This document shows, piece by piece, positions 60,649-64,000 of a stretch of 64,000 bases of DNA. A model generated the notes under the pieces. That model was not told where the DNA came from. It did no database searches and worked only from the letters and a program-made list of their open reading frames with translations. The stretch comes from Paenibacillus sp. PvR098 (GTDB lineage: Bacteria; Bacillota; Bacilli; Paenibacillales; NBRC-103111): assembly GCF_017833255.1 (NCBI RefSeq), contig NZ_JAFIBU010000001.1:1488001-1552000 (forward strand), in the 5' to 3' direction. A program made the translations under genes and the position numbers. Every line of letters starts with the position of its first letter. Positions within the stretch are counted from its first letter, which is position 1.

Positions 60649-60662
60649 ATCAAAAATTTGAT
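60649..60662. promoter_or_regulatory. Inverted repeat upstream of hyuA
   Basis: ATCAAA-AA-TTTGAT between the Crp/Fnr gene and hyuA. A related TCAAA-N4-TTTGA lies upstream of the Crp/Fnr gene at 61431-61444. Confidence 0.45.
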
Positions 60663-60690
60663 GGTACAGCTCCACCGCGCCGGATACGGC

Positions 60691-61365
60691 TCACCCAATC
60701 TCGAAATCGGCCAGTCGCTCCAGCTCCGCCATATCCGTGATGAAAAGAACGCCCTTCCCGAGATCCACCATTCCACGAGCGCGCAATCCGTTGAGCACCC
60801 GGGTCACCATCACTCTAGAGATGCCCGCCAAAGCGGAAAGCTCCTGATGGGTCATGGACAGCGACCGCGTACCCTCGGGTTTGCGAGCAAGGATCTCAAC
60901 CAAAATCCGGGCCAACAGAACCTCGGAAGGGTCGAAAGTAAGGGTCATCATTTGATTGCTCAGCATCCAAACCTTGTGCGCCATCGATTGCATCAATGTG
61001 AATACGAAATCCGGACGGATGCGAATAATCTCCTCCATGGTTTCCCTGGAAAACGCACTGACCTTAGTGGACTCCACAGCTTCTCCCGTGTACCAATGGT
61101 TAGAGTGCTGAAAGAACGGAACGTCCGCAAAAAACTGCCCGGGCTCCGCAAAGGCGAGTACTTTCTCCGTACCGTCCGGGCGCACGATGGTAGCCCTCAC
61201 GTGGCCGACATGGACATAGAAAAAATGCCGTGCCGGTTCACCTTGCCGGATGATAATACTCCCCCGCGTGAAAGATCGGGGAGTTACAAGTTCACTGACT
61301 TCGGGCGGTAATGACCCGAACGCGCGGGGATGAAACGCTTCTTGAACGGCATGCAGCATTTGCAT
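60691..61365 (-). CDS. Crp/Fnr-family transcriptional regulator
   Basis: About 224 residues from ATG 61365; the frame continues upstream to 61434. An N-terminal cyclic-nucleotide-binding-like barrel carries GSIIIRQGEPARHFFYVHVG and FAEPGQFFADVPFF, and a C-terminal Crp helix-turn-helix carries SMTHQELSALAGISRVMVTR. There is no N-terminal Fe-S cysteine cluster, so it is not a classical FNR. It lies 170 nt upstream of hyuA on the same strand and probably controls the hyu operon and itself through the CAAA/TTTG palindromes (inference). Confidence 0.92.
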   Translation of the reverse strand: MQMLHAVQEAFHPRAFGSLPPEVSELVTPRSFTRGSIIIRQGEPARHFFYVHVGHVRATIVRPDGTEKVLAFAEPGQFFADVPFFQHSNHWYTGEAVESTKVSAFSRETMEEIIRIRPDFVFTLMQSMAHKVWMLSNQMMTLTFDPSEVLLARILVEILARKPEGTRSLSMTHQELSALAGISRVMVTRVLNGLRARGMVDLGKGVLFITDMAELERLADFEIG

Positions 61366-61430
61366 AAGCTTGCTTACTCCCTTCCTTAAGGCTTGATGAA
61401 GTTGCACGGAATGCCACAATATCTGAATAA

Positions 61431-61444
61431 TCAAATAATTTTGA
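61431..61444. promoter_or_regulatory. Inverted repeat upstream of the Crp/Fnr gene
   Basis: TCAAA-TAAT-TTTGA, resembling the site before hyuA and lying 65 nt before the chosen start. Confidence 0.35.
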
Positions 61445-61886
61445 GTAAGATGATCTGAGGGATTAGCTTTGAGACCTGCGTTTCAAGCTTAGTTTGTATT
61501 TGTCAGTTCTTTATTATTGTCGGTCTTGGGTAGGAAGGTGGACTGTAACAAGCAAGGAGGAGTAAATTAAGGTGCTTTATGTGGATTGCTAAATGGTTCT
61601 ATTGGAGTGTATCTGTGCGGAATCTCAACATGATATGGATATGGTAAGCTTCACGCATAATGATAAGAGTCTCTTTTGTTGTTTTGAATATAACAGGATG
61701 GATCTCTATGTATAGATAATATCCCATCAAATGAAGACTAACAAGAACAATTTAAATCTCCTTTTTTATAAACTATTAACATTTTCTCATTAATTTTGAA
61801 TAATCAAAACCGGGAAGGAATGTGATATAGAATGTGTCAAACACACCTATGTGGTTTATTACAACTCCGGTGGCTACCAATGGACA
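61445..61886. other. AT-rich intergenic region
   Basis: About 440 nt without a recognised gene. It contains one FNR-like palindrome TTTTGA-ATAA-TCAAAA at 61794-61809 with no obvious target gene start next to it. Confidence 0.5.
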
Positions 61887-61925
61887 TAAAAAAAGATGAC
61901 TCCTGATGAATACAGGAACCATCCT
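61887..61925 (-). terminator. Terminator of the NlpC/P60 gene
   Basis: Minus strand GATGgTTCCTG / CAGGAgtCATC stem with a 7-nt loop followed by TTTTTTT. Confidence 0.85.
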
Positions 61926-62010
61926 CTATCTGACTAAGACGTCTCTTTCTGTTTTGTCCATAAAAGGGGCCACGGTTCACAATTCGAAACATCCGACGGA
62001 CTGGTTTGAA

Positions 62011-62475
62011 TTAAAGAACTCGCTTCGCTTTTATATAGCGTTTTTGCCAGTAGTTATTAAAATCACTGTATCTTACACCACCTGCTCCGTAGGTGTGAAG
62101 AAGCTTCCCGTTCCCTGCATAAATGGCAACGTGAGTAATTCGTTTGGATGAAGTATTCGCGCTTTTAAAAAAGACCAGATCTCCTTTTTTCAGGCTGCTC
62201 TTAGAAATAGTAGTCCCCTTGAGTGCCTGATCCCTAGAAGTACGCGGAAGTGTTATACCATTTTTCGCGTAAACGGTTTTTACAAAACTGGAACAATCGA
62301 AAGTCCGGGTTTGACCATACTTTGCTGCGAATTTATACGGTGTTCCCATATATTTTTTTCCCGTAGAAATAACAGCATTAGCTTTCGAAGTTGAATAGGC
62401 CCATGCGTCATGGGATGCTGTCGAAGCAAAAAAGATCGTAAACACGATCAAAGATAAAAATATTTTCCTAAACAA
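62011..62475 (-). CDS. Secreted NlpC/P60-family peptidoglycan hydrolase
   Basis: 154 residues from a TTG at 62475, chosen because AAAGGAAGAGGAG lies just upstream and a normal signal peptide follows (FRKIFLSLIVFTIFFASTAS, then HDAWA). The ATG 120 nt upstream lies before this. The NlpC/P60 triad is Cys in TFDCSSFVKTVY, His in RITHVAIYAG and His in LLHTYGAGG. Such D,L-endopeptidases cut peptide stems of peptidoglycan. No SH3 or LysM targeting domain. The leader forms a hairpin that includes part of the ribosome site (62485-62530). Confidence 0.9.
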   Translation of the reverse strand: MFRKIFLSLIVFTIFFASTASHDAWAYSTSKANAVISTGKKYMGTPYKFAAKYGQTRTFDCSSFVKTVYAKNGITLPRTSRDQALKGTTISKSSLKKGDLVFFKSANTSSKRITHVAIYAGNGKLLHTYGAGGVRYSDFNNYWQKRYIKAKRVL

Positions 62476-62484
62476 GGCTCCTCT

Positions 62485-62530
62485 TCCTTTCGTGTTGAAT
62501 GTGTTTTTGATGTTAACACACACGAAAGGA
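62485..62530 (-). promoter_or_regulatory. Leader hairpin covering the NlpC/P60 ribosome binding site
   Basis: On the minus strand CCTTTCGTG and CACGAAAGG (the latter part of the Shine-Dalgarno run) pair, with an inner TGTGTT/AACACA. It could limit translation initiation. Confidence 0.45.
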
Positions 62531-62796
62531 AGCCTGAAACCCGCATTTATTGGCAATTGACATTTGTCAGCAAGTCGTAAAAACGTTGAAAACACCGTAA
62601 GAACAAGGAAAACACCGATGAATCCATGTGAATTATAGCCACTATAATTACCAATATTTGCTTATGATTATCGAAAAAAAACACTTTTAGATATGGTGTT
62701 TATTTGGAATTTATTCATTATTATTCCTGCCGCACCCAACTTACAAATAGGATTTTTAGGTTGGAAGCGTAAGACACAGGATTACATAAATATATA
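62531..62796. other. AT-rich intergenic region upstream of the NlpC/P60 leader
   Basis: No gene or known RNA element recognised. It follows the dioxygenase beta gene on the minus strand and should contain the NlpC/P60 promoter. Confidence 0.5.
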
Positions 62797-63309
62797 TTAT
62801 AAAAAGATGGCCAAGTTATGTGTAGAAATCGTTGTTTGATCCAAATAGACCACCCGTTTTGCAATTTTCCACCCGGTGTCCACTCTCCTTAGCGTATCCT
62901 GACGCTCACCGGATAGAAGATCGTACGTGGGATCGTCAAACATGCTCCGATAGACGAGCAAATTCTCTTTCACTAAGACTTCATCATCTTTTTCTCCTTC
63001 ATACAGCCGGATGTTTGAAACAAAATGCCTTGTACGCGATGCCGGAATTTCCGCCCAGGCGTAATCCGTATCTAACCGGGATAATCTTACTTCCATAGAA
63101 CCCCTATCCTCGTTCATAACCCACGCATTGCTGCAGAAGTCAGAGCTTTGTTTACGATCTGCAGTAAAACGGATGGGAATCTGGTAGGACATGTCTTCGG
63201 TAAACAAATCAAACCACTCTTTGAATTTCCGATCGTCTAGCAGCTCTGATTCCTTATTTAGAAACTCCGTAATCTCTTGTAAAAGTTGACCGCCATTAGC
63301 AATTGTCAT
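62797..63309 (-). CDS. Aromatic-ring-hydroxylating dioxygenase beta subunit
   Basis: 170 residues with the NTF2/SnoaL-like cone fold of dioxygenase beta subunits: FLNKESELLDDRKFKEWFDL at 17-36, DMSYQIPIR, TRHFVSNIRL, VKENLLVYRS and late VDTGWKIAKRVVYLDQT. It is the structural partner of the alpha subunit encoded 68 nt upstream. Ferredoxin and reductase genes are not adjacent on this side. The substrate is not determinable. Confidence 0.9.
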   Translation of the reverse strand: MTIANGGQLLQEITEFLNKESELLDDRKFKEWFDLFTEDMSYQIPIRFTADRKQSSDFCSNAWVMNEDRGSMEVRLSRLDTDYAWAEIPASRTRHFVSNIRLYEGEKDDEVLVKENLLVYRSMFDDPTYDLLSGERQDTLRRVDTGWKIAKRVVYLDQTTISTHNLAIFL

Positions 63310-63376
63310 GCCGACATCCCCTCTGTTTACAAAATTTTTAACCCTATTTTTAACCCTGATGAATGAAGAGAAATAA

Positions 63377-64000
63377 CTACTTGCTGCTCATGTAATGCAA
63401 CCACTGTCTGTAAAGAGATAATGCCACACGTTCCTCATATCTGGGATAATAAACGTTCCCTGGGCCCGGCCAGTCTGTCACTTTCTTGGCTACACCCATT
63501 CCTTCCAAACCCATCTGATAATTGAGATGGACACCTGTTTGACCAAAGTTGACACTTCCGGCGGATCGAACAATTCCTTTCCAAGGAGTCGTGTCATCCT
63601 GCTCAAAAATACCTGCGGGACCAAAGGCGGTCATTCCGGCCCTATAAGAATTCTCCTTAAACTCTTGAGAAGTGTTCTTCGGGACCAAAATCCATGTCCA
63701 CTCTTCTATTTTGTCTGGACCCAGCGGTCTCCAATACCAAACACGTGTGAAGGTCGCCGGCGGAATCCGTTTAGGATCAGGGGTAATCGGCACTTTAATA
63801 AAGGAGAAATTAGGGAAAATATTCCCCATGCTGTTCCGTGAGCGCATAGCAATCTCATATTGTTCCGCGCTTAGTTTTCCTTTATCAAATTTTTCGACGA
63901 CCTCTTTCGGCAATCCCCAGAATTTGGGGCCCGGGTCGTCCATGTTGGGGGCAATCGAAAGGCTTAACGAGTGGCCGTTACCTGCTTGAATGTGATAACC
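63377..64000 (-). CDS. Ring-hydroxylating dioxygenase alpha subunit, C-terminal part (cut by window edge)
   Basis: The open frame covers about 207 residues to the stop at 63377 and continues beyond the window edge. It shows the C-terminal catalytic-domain style of Rieske oxygenase alpha subunits: GNGHSLSLSIAPNMDDPG, then NIFPNFSFI, TFTRVWYWRPLGPDKIEEWT, then TPWKGIVRSAG and a terminal RQWLHYMSSK. The Rieske cluster and most iron ligands lie outside the window. Directly upstream of the beta subunit gene. Confidence 0.88.
   Translation of the reverse strand, partial: GYHIQAGNGHSLSLSIAPNMDDPGPKFWGLPKEVVEKFDKGKLSAEQYEIAMRSRNSMGNIFPNFSFIKVPITPDPKRIPPATFTRVWYWRPLGPDKIEEWTWILVPKNTSQEFKENSYRAGMTAFGPAGIFEQDDTTPWKGIVRSAGSVNFGQTGVHLNYQMGLEGMGVAKKVTDWPGPGNVYYPRYEERVALSLYRQWLHYMSSK

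Noticed and set aside
1-64000. CRISPR arrays, tRNA or rRNA genes, insertion sequences, prophage
   Set aside because: No regularly spaced repeats, tRNA-like cloverleaf, transposase or phage gene was seen on either strand.

Overview
The window looks like a chromosomal segment of a Bacillota (Firmicutes) bacterium of Paenibacillaceae-like type. The evidence is Gram-positive Shine-Dalgarno sequences before nearly every gene, CcpA-like cre sites, a SigH-like sigma factor, lipoprotein signal peptides, and TctABC, TupABC and AOR gene sets. The genus is not determined. No rRNA, tRNA, CRISPR array, insertion sequence or phage gene was seen.

Layout. 1-3.0 kb: malate synthase G (cut by the window edge), a fumarylacetoacetate-hydrolase-family protein and an IclR regulator. 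3.2-11.8 kb: a carboxylate-type uptake and catabolic locus, with tctC-tctB-tctA, an FAD oxidoreductase, a LacI regulator, a histidinol-dehydrogenase-like enzyme and a LarA-like protein. Three copies of one palindrome there, two of them just downstream of recognisable promoters, define a probable LacI regulon. 12.0-25.6 kb: a more GC-rich catabolic block with glycolate oxidase glcD/glcF, an aldehyde dehydrogenase, a ThDP enzyme, a Rieske protein and two amidohydrolases. It also holds a divergent NRAMP-fold transporter without the usual metal ligands and a GntR/FCD regulator. About 1.16 kb of it is repeated in inverted orientation on the other side of the transporter and regulator, followed by a polytopic transporter.

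27.1-33.6 kb: a chemosensory operon (MCP, HD-GYP, CheW, CheA, SigH-like sigma factor, CheY) whose leader carries a c-di-GMP-I (GEMM-I) riboswitch followed by a terminator. 34-37.5 kb: loosely assembled or decaying accessory genes: an orphan nitrile-hydratase-type beta subunit, an orphan TRAP binding protein, a cysteine hydrolase, and remnants of a class II aldolase and a LysR regulator. 37.5-47.8 kb: a tungsten/molybdenum cofactor and aldehyde:ferredoxin oxidoreductase island (moaA, two moeA-type genes, moaD, a small -GG protein, aor, tupABC, moeB/thiF).

47.9-55.1 kb: a PPOX flavoprotein and a four-gene envelope polysaccharide-like cassette: a two-component protein with a degenerate receiver and degenerate GGDEF domain, a HEAT-like membrane protein, a GT2 glycosyltransferase and a membrane-anchored glycosidase-like protein. 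55.2-61.4 kb: a sirtuin remnant, then a Crp/Fnr regulator with hydantoinase/oxoprolinase A and B subunits and a creatininase-family amidohydrolase. 61.9-64 kb: an NlpC/P60 hydrolase and a ring-hydroxylating dioxygenase (beta subunit complete, alpha subunit cut by the window edge).

The main themes are catabolism of organic acids and possibly aromatic or cyclic amide compounds, each module with its own regulator, plus two c-di-GMP- or two-component-linked systems. The most noteworthy structures are the riboswitch-controlled chemosensory/HD-GYP/sigma operon, the inverted duplication that could support an inversion, and the three-site LacI regulon.
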